Part shown: piece by piece, positions 35,015 to 44,902 of the stretch
Layout: each line of letters starts with the position of its first letter
How positions within the stretch are numbered: position 1 is the stretch's first letter
Origin: Bimuria novae-zelandiae CBS 107.79
Lineage: Eukaryota; Ascomycota; Dothideomycetes; Pleosporales; Didymosphaeriaceae
Reading direction: 5' to 3'
DNA: 64,000 bases
Assembly (NCBI GenBank): GCA_010015655.1
Contig: ML976669.1
Location: forward strand, 746,230-810,229
Notes under the pieces: generated by a model
Told to the model about the DNA's origin: nothing
Seen by the model: the letters and a program-made list of their open reading frames with translations, nothing else
The model's database searches: none
Translations under genes and position numbers: made by a program

Positions 35015-35916
35015 TTGGTTGGTTGGTTGGTTGGTATTCATTTTTCGTCTAGTTGATGGGGATTAAGTCCACCATCTCGCCTCCCGAAGGGCATATACGA
35101 CGTGCTAAGCTATAGAATTACAGTACTAACATACTACCTTAGAAAGCATTTCTTGCCTGCGCGGGTATTGCTACCATTTCAAGCTACAGCTCCTCTTCCC
35201 GTTAGGGAGACTAAGCAGTGTATGTACATTAGGGTGAATCCCTTATGTGTGTTCAGAGGCAGTTTAGTGCTGTGAGAAGAAAGAAAAGGAAAGAGTGGAT
35301 AGGTGTGGAGAGCCGGTGCTCTGTCGAATCGGAGCCGTGGCTCTGCGCGAGGAGAGCCTTTATACCAGGCTTGGCGATGCCTGTGTCGAAGGAGATAGGT
35401 GTAGTAGGAAGGCAGAGCCAGGCCTGTCCTTCTTCTTTATCCCCAAGAGTCGTATAATATAAGGCCAGGCTGGCTACCTTATTTGCGTGTTGTGTCAGGT
35501 TAGGGACGCTAATAGTTAGTCTTCAGAGAGCTGCGAGCAGCTCTCGTCGTTATAGGTGTTAAGAGCCAGTGCTCTATTAAATCGTGCCATGGCTCTTCGC
35601 ATGGAGAGCCTTTGTATTTAGGCCTAGCAGGTGCCTATATCTTGTAAGAGCAAGGAGTGTCACGACTGTCTCCTTATCTTAGCTATAGTTATAGCCTTTA
35701 ACTAAACGTGAAAATCTGAGCGGCGCACGGGCCATTTTAAAAAGATTTTAGCTCACTAAGGAGCTAAAAGAGAAAATAGGGCAGCGCGCCTGCCACAACG
35801 CCTATAGCTAAAAGAGGACGCTGGAAAACAGATTTACGAAGGCATTTGAGTCGTGTTTTAACGAAAAATCGATGGATATCGACCTTTCGGTGACCTGGAA
35901 AAGTTGATGTTCGGTG
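35015..35916 (-). mobile_element. 902 bp insertion with 13 bp target duplication and (TTGG)n end
   Basis: GGGATTCACTGGG occurs at 35002-35014 and again at 35917-35929, so the Fot1 coding sequence is duplicated over 13 bp. On the plus strand the insert begins with five TTGG units. On the minus strand it therefore ends in (CCAA)n, like a 3' tail. Long target duplications and a simple-repeat tail are typical of LINE or SINE retrotransposition. There is no open frame. Internally, an 85 bp block with paired GAGAGCC/GGCTCT words occurs twice (about 35304-35390 and 35556-35643), and AGAGCTGCGAGCAGCTCT near 35525 is a perfect hairpin. Confidence 0.7.
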
Positions 35917-36011
35917 GGGATTCACTGGGGATATGCCGGTGGCTGTGAAGGCCTTTGATATGAGGTTTTCAGTGAACGTGGATACCCAGGCAGGCCAGAA
36001 CAGGGCAAAGA

Positions 36012-36341
36012 NNNNNNNNNNNNNNNNNNNNNNNNNNNNNNNNNNNNNNNNNNNNNNNNNNNNNNNNNNNNNNNNNNNNNNNNNNNNNNNNNNNNNNNNN
36101 NNNNNNNNNNNNNNNNNNNNNNNNNNNNNNNNNNNNNNNNNNNNNNNNNNNNNNNNNNNNNNNNNNNNNNNNNNNNNNNNNNNNNNNNNNNNNNNNNNNN
36201 NNNNNNNNNNNNNNNNNNNNNNNNNNNNNNNNNNNNNNNNNNNNNNNNNNNNNNNNNNNNNNNNNNNNNNNNNNNNNNNNNNNNNNNNNNNNNNNNNNNN
36301 NNNNNNNNNNNNNNNNNNNNNNNNNNNNNNNNNNNNNNNNN
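36012..36341. other. Assembly gap (330 N)
   Basis: Run of N inside the Fot1-type transposase. By alignment to 25611-27710 it should contain the second and third catalytic Asp motifs. Confidence 0.99.
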
Positions 36342-37344
36342 ATGGCGATGAGGCGACGTGGATAGCGTGCTTTCCCGCCTCGATATCCGCCACCCAGCGG
36401 CTTTGGATAGTGGAGTTCTTTGACGCGAAGATGATGCCAGGGGGAAGAGCAGTACCATCCGCGCAGATCGCGGCCAACAGGCTCACCCACTCACGTGAGC
36501 CATCTTGACGAGCCTGCCTGACCTCCTTCTTCTCATATTGACGCCTGCTGAACACCCGTTTGGTTCTACCCAGCACCCCAATCGCGAAGCCCTTCTCATC
36601 CATATTGTATGTGTTCTTTGGCGCAATGTCGTATTGAGTGATCTTCTGCTATAGAACCTCAAAGTACAACTAGTACTTGCATTATGACTTAGCGTTATAG
36701 CGATTAGAGTCTATACTAGTAGACTATTAGAGGGTAAGCTAATCGCGGTGACGGTGCAGGAAGCGCTTAACCTAGCTATTAGAGTAAGACTATAAAGTAA
36801 CTAAGGATGCAAAATTTTGTATTATATACTTTATAGGTAGTAAGTAACGCGCTAAAAGCTCCTCTATATACTTAACTAGATCTAATTCCTGTTAGTTGCT
36901 AAGCTTTTATTAGTTCTTGTTAGTAACGCGTTAAGGGACCTAATTAAGTTAATACGCGCGCGACAACGTTAAGTAATTAATACTATATTTTTTTACTATA
37001 TTTATATACATAAGTTATTTACTAGACTTTAAATTATTAATCTCTGCAAGCGCATCTAATATTCCTGTTATAGTAGTTAAGTAAATACGCGTTTAAAAGG
37101 TAGTGGTAATCGCGATCCCCGTGCATTGGTTGACTCCGTGCATTGGGTGCACGGACACGGTAGGGCTAGACCAACAGTGCCCCGTGCGTTTCCTGGCCGC
37201 GGCAAAGCCAAGACACTCGAAGTGGATTTCGAATTGCTAAGCAGGTCGTCTTCTGCGCCGATTCACTCACACCACACATCACAATGGGCTCAAATCAATC
37301 AAGTATGCACCTAGGATGGTTCGCGACTACGACAAGCTAACAGA

Positions 37345-37620
37345 ATGGCAGCTCCGGCTCCTCCGCCACCAACGGCCGCCAACGTAGGCGCAGACCTCAA
37401 GACCCCCAGCACGCCCGCGAAGCCGAAGGTATGAGCTCATACCGAGAGTATACAAAGACGCTGGCTGACTTCTAGGCAGCCATGTTGTGTCTGCACCGAT
37501 GAGAAAGCCAAGCGCGACGAATGCATGCTCTTTTCGAACTCCAACAACCCTCAAGAAGAATGCGCAGATCTCGTAACGAAATACAAACTTTGCATGAAGG
37601 GCTACGGATTTGAGATATAA
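37345..37620 (+). CDS. COX17: COX17, copper chaperone for cytochrome c oxidase
   Basis: Cox17 carries Cu(I) in the mitochondrial intermembrane space to Sco1 and Cox11 for cytochrome c oxidase assembly. Exons 37345-37428 and 37480-37620 join across a 51 bp intron (GTATGA, GGCTGAC, GGCAG) to give 74 residues. The C-terminal half has the diagnostic KPKPCCVC, then the CX9C pairs of the CHCH fold (ECMLFSNSNNPQEEC and LCMKGYGFEI at the end). The Pro/Ala-rich N-terminus is variable in the family. An alternative 5' exon at 37284-37302 (MGSNQS), spliced to 37352, also keeps frame and gives 78 residues; transcripts would decide. The Fot1 terminal repeat ends only 184 bp upstream of the ATG. Confidence 0.92.
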
Positions 37621-37822
37621 CGACGCAATGGGAAGGGAGAGCTGTAAAACATCTGTGTGAACCGGCATATATTGTACAATACGAGCATCGGCACGGCGTC
37701 CAGCATTGTAAGAGGCTACAAGAGCTACCTGTACAAGAATGGAATCAACTTCTCTCCGCTGTAAAGCCTCCAAAGAGATGGGTATCTTGAGAAGTGTCCA
37801 GAACAAAACTTCGAGTGTCCAT

Positions 37823-39633
37823 CTATTGTGTCTTGCTCTTCACCTTTGAGCCCAATAGCTCACTCTTGCTGAGTAACGTCCACAAACACCAATGGTAGCA
37901 GAGTCCGAAGCCTCCACAGCCGATGATTGCATTCGCCACGACCCACAGGTCTGGTTTGTCTGCTGGTGTCGCAACGAAAGCTTCCACAACGTGCCAGCCA
38001 ACCATGACAAGGTACATGTTAAGATGCAGTATTTTTGTGAACAGGCTCAGTCCACCAGCCGTACCTTCGTGATAGGCAGAGAAGGATACAGGGGGTAGCC
38101 CAAGTAGGTACGCCCAAAGCAACGAGATGACAAAATAGGGTACTCGTAAGTCGTCCCGCTTCAGCAACGGAAACATCGTCCAGACGCCCAACATGTTGGC
38201 CAATCCTACCCAGGCCCGGACAGAGGGGAGAAGGCCACCGTGCCCACTGAGCAAGACAGTCATCGGTAGCAGCGGCAGCAGTACGTTCTTTTCGTGGACC
38301 TGATATGAGCAGAGAAAGAAGCCCCAAGCCGTGGTGGCAAAGGCGAGAGGGACCAATTGCTTGCGTGGTTTGAGAAAAATGATCAGGCATGGCGGTGCGA
38401 TTGAGGCCAGAGTGGCTACGAGAGATGCTCGTTGGAGGAGAGGGCCAGAGTACCGATGGAGCTTGTGAAAGGTATGAATGGTACACCAAATGTTGGCTAC
38501 TTTGTCTTCGAAAAGTCCTCGAGCGAATGGAAAAATTCTGTGAACCGATTGGCCCACCTCTAGGACGTAGGGATAATACCAAGATTCGGGATTCAACGCA
38601 ATCGGAAGGGACTCTAGTAGTGGAGGGAGCGGGAACCCTTGTAGATGTCCAGCTGATGGATTCGTGTATGTGTCGTAAGCTACTCCAGCAAGGAAAGGAA
38701 GGTAGAGTAGCGCAAAGGAAGCAATGGTGGTAATGGCGATCAAGAGCAATCTCGTGATGTTGATCCGCGGGAAGACGCATACGCCGAGAAGATAGGCGAA
38801 GACAGAAGGCGCATAAAACAATGCCATTTGTTTAAATCCAAGTGCGCCGACGAAAAACACGCAGCTCCAGAGGTGACGCCCAGCAAGCATGCTCGACATA
38901 CTTGCAACGGCAAGACCCAACATGACCGTATTGTATTGGAAGTGGCCATGATCAATCAAGAGCGTAGCAGGCTGCATCAAAATGGCAACCAGAGCGATCG
39001 ACCCCTCCCAGATATTAACCCTCTCGACTCTGGAGTATCTTCGCAGGAAAATGATCAAAGCGGGGACGTATATTAAGTATTCAGAGGCGAGCACCGTCGC
39101 ACGCATGTATATCTTCAATAAAGGATCGTCGAGGGCTCGAGAATCGAATAAGGCGAACCAATCCGGGTTGATAGCAGAACCACTTGTTGGGATTAGCTAC
39201 CGAAAGAAAGGAGATATGGCAGCACGTACACGGTACCCAGAAGCCAACTATGATATGCAGTAAGAGGTGGATAGTCCAGACCCCACCACCCTAAGTCGTA
39301 GAAATACCATTGCGAGACGGGTAGGTGTTTCGTTATTTCCATCCAGTGTCGCTGAGCTTCGAAATCGCCATGCATAGGTGGTGAATCGAAGCCTGAATAT
39401 CCCCATAGGCCAGTCGTCCACCTAAAAAGCCCAACGACCATGAGGATCACGGGTATGGTGACCCATTGTGAGACTACACCCTTGGCGGGCCAGAGGAAAG
39501 CAACGAGCGGAAATGCAGGCTTGCGAGCCTGGCTTGACTGGTCCAGGTCGAGGGTGCCGTGGGTCACGTGGGCAAGGGAGCCCTCCTCAATCTTCCTCCG
39601 CCGGCGAGGTTTATAGCCCTGCGGCGAAGCCAT
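37823..39633 (-). CDS. ALG6: ALG6, dolichyl-P-Glc:Man9GlcNAc2-PP-dolichol alpha-1,3-glucosyltransferase
   Basis: Alg6 adds the first glucose to the lipid-linked oligosaccharide in the ER lumen during N-glycan assembly. Exons 39633-39230 and 39182-37823 join across a 47 bp intron (GTACGT donor, GCTAAT branch, AACAAG acceptor) to give 587 residues, usual for the ALG6/ALG8 family. The luminal loop after the first membrane helix carries GYSGFDSPPMHGDFEAQRHW and the WGLDYPPLTAYHSWLLG signature. About ten further hydrophobic segments follow, with the conserved QPATLLIDHGHFQYN and GFKQMALFYAP motifs. GSAINPDWFAL directly after the splice supports the junction. I prefer ALG6 to ALG8 on these motifs. 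It converges on COX17 with about 200 bp between stops. Confidence 0.93.
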
Positions 39634-40401
39634 GGGAGGATAATTGCACTGCGGGCGTGGTGAAGGACGAATTGGTGGTCATAGGCGACGTTTCCAAGGT
39701 TCCGCTGTACCAACGTACCAGTAGCCGCTAGCGAGCGCTAGGCTTCAGGGTCGCCTCCCCTCACCGCCTTCGAGCTTGGGCCACCGCCCCGCTAAAATTC
39801 TCTGCCCTAGAAATAGAAGGTACGACCGCACGAAACATTTTCTTTTCCTCACCGACCTACACTTCTTTCCTCTACACACCAGTCGAGGCTTCCTTTGTGG
39901 CTACGAGGGCTTCCAGGTCTACTGAGGGCTATACGAGAGAACTGCGACTCTCAACTACACATTCTATCAAGTCAGTGGGCACATGCGAACAATTTCCTTA
40001 ACACACAGAGGAACAGAGGGCGCGCCTGTCGCTCGTTGGAGCACAGCGCAATTCACCAGTGGGCTTTTCGCTACTGAGGGCTATTTATCTTGTCTTCTCG
40101 GCACTTGTGGGAACACATCGCCTTGAACCGTGGGCTTTTACGTGGGCTTCAGAGATTTTCGCCGCGAGGCGCAAAATTTTGTTGAGAGATTCCTGTGGGC
40201 TTTTCGCGATCCGAGACAGTTGGCTATCAGCGCACCACGGCTCTCCTTGAGACCGGCGCTTGAATTTCGAGACCTTGCGTCTTACCTCTTTCCTTTGCTC
40301 AAATTCCTATCCCTCAAGGTATACATTTGCTGCAGCATACTGACCGCGTGTTACCGCAGAACAGGCAATACAAAAGCTAATAGCCACTGAATATCGTCAT
40401 C
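39634..40401. promoter_or_regulatory. Divergent ALG6 / nucleolin-like gene control region
   Basis: 768 bp between two start codons. The half nearer the RRM gene is pyrimidine-rich and holds repeated GTGGGCTTTT words at 40059, 40130 and 40195 plus variants. CAAG|GTATAC near 40318 with CTGAC and CGCAG near 40360 could be an intron in the 5' leader. No TATA box is evident. Confidence 0.45.
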
Positions 40402-42074
40402 ATGTCGAAGACAAAAGCTACCAAGGTCGATTCCAAGAAGACCTCCAAGAAGGTCGACGCCCCTCAGAAGGTGAAGGAGGGCCGCGTCACCAAGCCTGCT
40501 CAGACGCCGAAGGCGAAGAGTAAGGAGATCGCCAAGTCTGCCGCCACCGGCGCCGACAAGAAGAAGAAGTCCAAGAAGGCTCCTACTCCCGAGCCCGAGT
40601 CTGAGTCTGAGGAGTCCTCTTCCAGCGCCGCAGAGGATGACTCCGAGGATAGCTCCGACTCTGAGAGTGAGGAGACGCCCGCTACCAAGAAGACCAACAG
40701 AGCCGCCAAGGCTGCCGTAGCGGCCAAGGCTGACTCCAGCTCTGAGTCTGACAGCGATTCCTCCGACAGCGACGAGGAGATGGAGGACGCCCCCAAGGCT
40801 GTCACTCCCAAGGCCAATGGCACTGCCAAGGCTGCTGCGAAGGAGGAGTCTGACTCGTCCGACTCTTCCGTCTCTGAGGACAGCTCTGCCTCTGAGAGCG
40901 AGATTGAGAAGGAGGCCAAGCCGGCTGCGAAGACCGCTAAGGCTGAGGTATGTGGATTGCCGTTACCACGTGTTGCCCGCACTAACAAAATCTCAGGCTG
41001 CCACGTCTGGTTCTGACGATTCTTCCGACTCCGACGCCGACTCCGATTCCTCCGACTCCAGCGACAGCGACGAGGAGGAAGAGGAGGCTCCTTCTAAGAA
41101 GCGCAAGGCCGAAGCTGCCACTGAGCTCTCCATCAAGAAGACGAAGACCGAGTCTGCTGGTGAAGAGGGCATCAAGAACCTCTTTGTTGGTAACCTGAGC
41201 TGGAACGTTGATGAGGAGTGGCTGTCCTCCACTTTCGCGCCATATGGCACGATTGAGGGCTGCCGTATTATCACTGACCGCGAGTCTGGTCGCTCCAAGG
41301 GGTAAGTGATGAGTCCTATTTGTTACCCCAGGATGCGTTCTACAGAAGTGAAGAAGATGAGGATGATTCCTGTACTTCCATCTCTGCTTTGCATGTCTTG
41401 GGGTCGCACATGCTTTATCATGCCACAGCCTTATAACTAACTTTGTTGACAGTTTCGGATATGTTGAGTTCGCCACCGCCGATGCTGCGAAGGCGGCCAA
41501 GGAGGCTCTTCATGACACCGAGCTCGACGGCCGTGCCCTCAACGTCGACTTCAGCCAGCCACGCCCGCAGCAGCAGGACAAGGCAGCCGGTCGCGCGAAG
41601 CAGTTTGGTGACAAGCGTAGCGCGCCTAGTAATACCCTGTTCATCGGCAACTTGTCTTTTGACTCTACCAACGATACTATCGCCGAGGCCTTCGGCAAGT
41701 TCGGCGAGCTTGCTCGTGTCTCCTTGCCTACCGACCGCGACACCGGTGCCCCCAAGGGCTTTGGGTACGTTGAGTACGGCTCCGTTCAGGAGGCCCAGGC
41801 TGCTCTCGACGGTCTGAGCGGTCAGGAAGTCGATGGACGTTCCATTCGCATCGACTTTGCCGCTGCTCGCGACAACAATGGTGGTGGTGATCGTGGTGGC
41901 CGTGGCGGTGGCCGTGGTGGCTTCGGCGGTCGTGGCAGTAGCCGTGGTGGGCGCGGAGGCTTTGGCGACCGTGGTGGCCGTGGCGGCCGTGGTGGTTCTC
42001 GCGGAGGCCGTGGTGGTTTCTCGACCAACCGTGGCGGCTTCGGTGACTTCAAGGGCCAGAAGGTGACCTTCTAG
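40402..42074 (+). CDS. Nucleolin-like RNA-binding protein (Nsr1/Gar2 type)
   Basis: Nucleolar protein expected to act in pre-rRNA processing and 40S assembly, like yeast Nsr1 and fission yeast Gar2. Exons 40402-40947, 40997-41301 and 41453-42074 join across introns of 49 and 151 bp to give 490 residues. The order is diagnostic: a Lys-rich and Ser/Asp/Glu-rich N-terminal half with several acidic serine blocks (to about 240), RRM1 (about 243-318, LFVGNL and RSKGFGYVEF), RRM2 (about 345-420, LFIGNL and PKGFGYVEY), then an RGG-box tail (about 424-480). The acidic serine blocks suit casein kinase II phosphorylation. The start MSKTKATKVDSKK is the first ATG after the leader. A relic of the foldback motif lies just after the stop. 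Confidence 0.93.
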
Positions 42075-42078
42075 GTAC

Positions 42079-42140
42079 CTCTCGCAACCTTGACTGTGTT
42101 ATCCCAGGATGGCCATTCAACGGCTTGTTGCTTGCAAGAG
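42079..42140 (+). repeat. Degenerate relative of the foldback MITE in the nucleolin 3' region
   Basis: CTCTCGCAA and TTGCAAGAG form short arms around TGTGTTATCCCAGGATGG, the same centre as copies A and B. Arm length is only 9 bp and no target duplication is seen, so this is either a relic or a chance likeness. Confidence 0.4.
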
Positions 42141-44880
42141 TGTCGCATGTCGCCATGTCCATGATTGCAGATTTATCACGCCTTGAGTAATGGTTTGTCA
42201 ATAATCGCTTACCTACGATTGGATGGTTTGGTACAGTATGGAGTATACGCGCATGTCATGACATCTGCGATGTAATATTTCCTCATACCCTGGCTTCGGC
42301 GTTATAGGTTCAAAAGTATTTTCCGTTGGTCTGTATTCTGTATCAACAACACTTCTGTAGTGTTGGGAAGGAGCAGGTTCGCTGATTCGTCTTTGTAAAT
42401 CATGAATGAAAATTATCTGTGTTACACTTCATTCAATTTCCAATATGTGATGAATCGGTAGTGTGTAACAAATATTCTTACATAGACTCTGATTCAATCA
42501 CACATTTGTGAACAAGATCTTCGCCTGACCGCAATGACCTGGGCGATGTCGAGCCGTCTGCGCAAGGATTCGGCACCTCCTTTACCGACTATTACGCCTC
42601 CTTGAATAGTCTAACTCTTGTCGTCGATGCGATAGTCGTCAGTCCTTGGGAAAACAACGGTTTGTAGGCTCATCGTTTCCGTAAGAGTCAGTCAGAATCC
42701 TCACTCTAGAATTATACCATACTGTGTGTGTGTGTGGAGGATATGTACGAAAGGTAGATAAAGTTATACTGTATCCATCTTTGAGCAGCCCTACCGTTGC
42801 ACAGTACGGTCATGATTGTGGTCTACAAGGCCGCAGCACTCCCACTACAGATCGCAGCGTCACCAGCGGGTGCACGAGTTGGTCATGGAGTCTTCGACTT
42901 CTGTTCATAATCTATTTCCTTCCGGCTCTCAGCATAGCAAACGAATCGCCTCTGAGGCATGAGGCATGAGCCAGCTGCAGGCACACTTCAGAAAGGTGTA
43001 CCGTGACTAGCGCCAATTCCAGGCATCACGCTGGATCAATTTAATATCGGTATGGTACGTTGCTCCCTCCTTCTTTCTCGGAAAATCTACTAAATATTTG
43101 TATATGAACTAGGTAAACATCCTTCCAAGAGGTCTGTATGCCCTTCCTCGTTGGACATCATTCGAGCCGAATGGAAAAGGCGGGTGTTTTGTTTGCACAC
43201 CCCTTTTTTCATTAACAACATCGGTAGCCTTCTGGTTTTGCCTTTGCTTCTATGTCATTACACAGCGGTGCTGAATTGAAGTCTCAGGGGTCTGATCTCT
43301 AAAGATGTTTGCAAACGGTTGCTGCTTCTCCATGAAACCACACACGCTACTATGTCGAGTCCATGCTACGGGGAGGGGACTTGTAGGGCGAGAATTCTCC
43401 GAGGATGGCATCACTGCACGTGAAATATTGACCACCCTGCGCGAAGGCTGTTCAACGTGCATATATGGCACCATAGCCCCACAGCTCGTCCTCGTTTCCG
43501 GCAGCGGAACTCTACTCGAACGGTCCATACATACGATCACACCAATACTCCATGTATATCACATGCATGTACCCAGCAAACACATTAGCGTATAGATTCC
43601 AGGCTCCCAACACGCCATCGCCACTGCCACTTCTGGTATCCCATTAATACCAGCCCGACGTCACATTCAAATCTTGCTCATTCGACAAAATCAGGCCACA
43701 ATGGCATATCATACCGATGGGCACACGCTAGCTTGCTGCTGCAGCTCTGAAATCACCCGGCTACATGTTGAGCGCCGAACTTCTCGCCGGCACCCCACCA
43801 AACCACCCACGGCACGCGGGTAAACGCGGTAGGCATCTCCATGTGTATGCACACAGGGCATGCCGCAAGGGAGCGCTCGGAGAGTGTACCGCGGTTTGAA
43901 AGTTTAAAATCTGCCCGGTGGTTCACTACTGCAACGTTACAATCGCCCAATGACCTTGGGAGCGAATCAAGACCGAACCATGGTTCACATCTAGATCGAT
44001 CATGCATAATTCCAAATGCAACTATCACGTTCGAGGAGAAGCAATGCTGACTTTCGGAACACGCTCCGCACGTGCGAGGTGTGTGATGATGATCAAGGCG
44101 TGTTGTGAACGTCGGCGGAAGAACGATGCGATTGGACGGCGTCATATTGTTTGTGAGTGGAAGAACGAGTGGGAGTCATAACCACAAGAGAGGTCTCCAC
44201 TAATGCAGTTTGGAGCTCTTATCTTACTTACCATAGGTAACCTTTGAAGAATCGCTTACAAAAAGTCATTGTGTGAGGTACTCGAGTACGCTCAGGAACA
44301 CCAAAATCGTGATTCCACCCACACGACCGTGTGGGGGGTTCCTGTAGTATGAAATTGTTCGCCTGAACAAGCTGATTACTAGAATCACGTTCTTTATCCG
44401 CAAAAAGCTGGCGCTGTTGCGATAAAGAGACCAAAAGCCAAGATGCAGAGTTTTCGCTCTGCCAAGACTTGGTCAAAACCTTTCACCCAAACTAAGTACC
44501 GCTCAGGCGACTACTACTACTTGTTCAAGCTTGAGGTTTTCCCCTACGAGGTTTTTACTCAAGGTACAAGGCAGCTTGCTAACTCGTACGAGGTCCTACT
44601 TCGTACGAGGTAGGGGGAGGAAGACAGTACGGGAGCAGAGCTACAAGGGCGAGGGAGAGAGGGGCAGGACAACAACACCCTCACAGATGAGGGCCGGCTA
44701 CTATAGGTATCTAGGTGCCTGTAGTAGCAGGTAGACCTATTAAAGGGAGGATGGGCTATGTACAACAAGGCTACTGTGATGGTAGCCAGCCGACAGGCAC
44801 GAAACGCTTTCTGTAAATACAGCTTAGCACGTCCCCATGCCCCATGGGAGGCTAGAACATTATGTTCCTGGACGTTAATC
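42141..44880. other. Intergenic, no supported gene
   Basis: Normal composition. A GT-run near 42722. A 51-codon stretch without stops (42512-42667) reads smoothly but lacks a start. The overlapping frames at 43250-43595 and 43753-44145 have no domain. 44540-44760 is GA-rich with repeated TCGTACGAGG words. Confidence 0.4.
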
Positions 44881-44902
44881 AATACTACTACTACTACTAC
44901 CG

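Larger units (their letters stand above)
34252..36700 (-). pseudogene. Fot1-type transposase, interrupted
   Basis: Reading on the minus strand: the N-terminal part (upstream of about 36610) is AT-decayed. The core from 36603 reads MDEKGFAIGVLGRTKRVFS and continues to the gap. After the gap FALFWPAWVSTFTENLISKA leads to TGISPVNP, where the 902 bp insertion interrupts it. It resumes at 35010 with NPDVILDRFRHISPDSLESV. The C-terminal tail (34692-34252) is a Lys/Glu/Ala-rich coiled segment ending TTRSGRTATKY. Insertion and stops make it non-functional. Confidence 0.8.
34088..37160 (-). mobile_element. Fot1-type element between RNA1 and COX17
   Basis: The terminal inverted repeats match perfectly over 41 bp (CCGTGTCCGTGCACCCAATG onward), with TA at 34086-34087 and 37161-37162. 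The 3073 bp length is explained by a 902 bp insertion (35015-35916); without it the element is about 2.17 kb, typical of its relatives here. Transposase remains lie on the minus strand. An assembly gap removes part of the catalytic core. Confidence 0.88.

Noticed and set aside
35922..36508. Long open frames across the N run on both strands
   Set aside because: Openness comes from undefined bases in the 330 bp gap; only the minus-strand Fot1 frame is supported on both sides.
37126..37314. 62-codon frame upstream of COX17
   Set aside because: It starts inside the Fot1 terminal repeat and has no homology.
38019..38780. 253-codon minus-strand frame
   Set aside because: Overlaps ALG6 in another frame; the ALG6 frame carries the family motifs.
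40500..40988. 162-codon minus-strand frame
   Set aside because: Antisense of the low-complexity Ser/Asp/Glu region of the nucleolin-like gene.
42079..42140. Third full copy of the foldback MITE
   Set aside because: Only 9 bp arms, about 60 bp long and no target duplication; listed as a relic only.
43753..44145. 130-codon minus-strand frame
   Set aside because: No recognisable family, start context or introns; probably chance.
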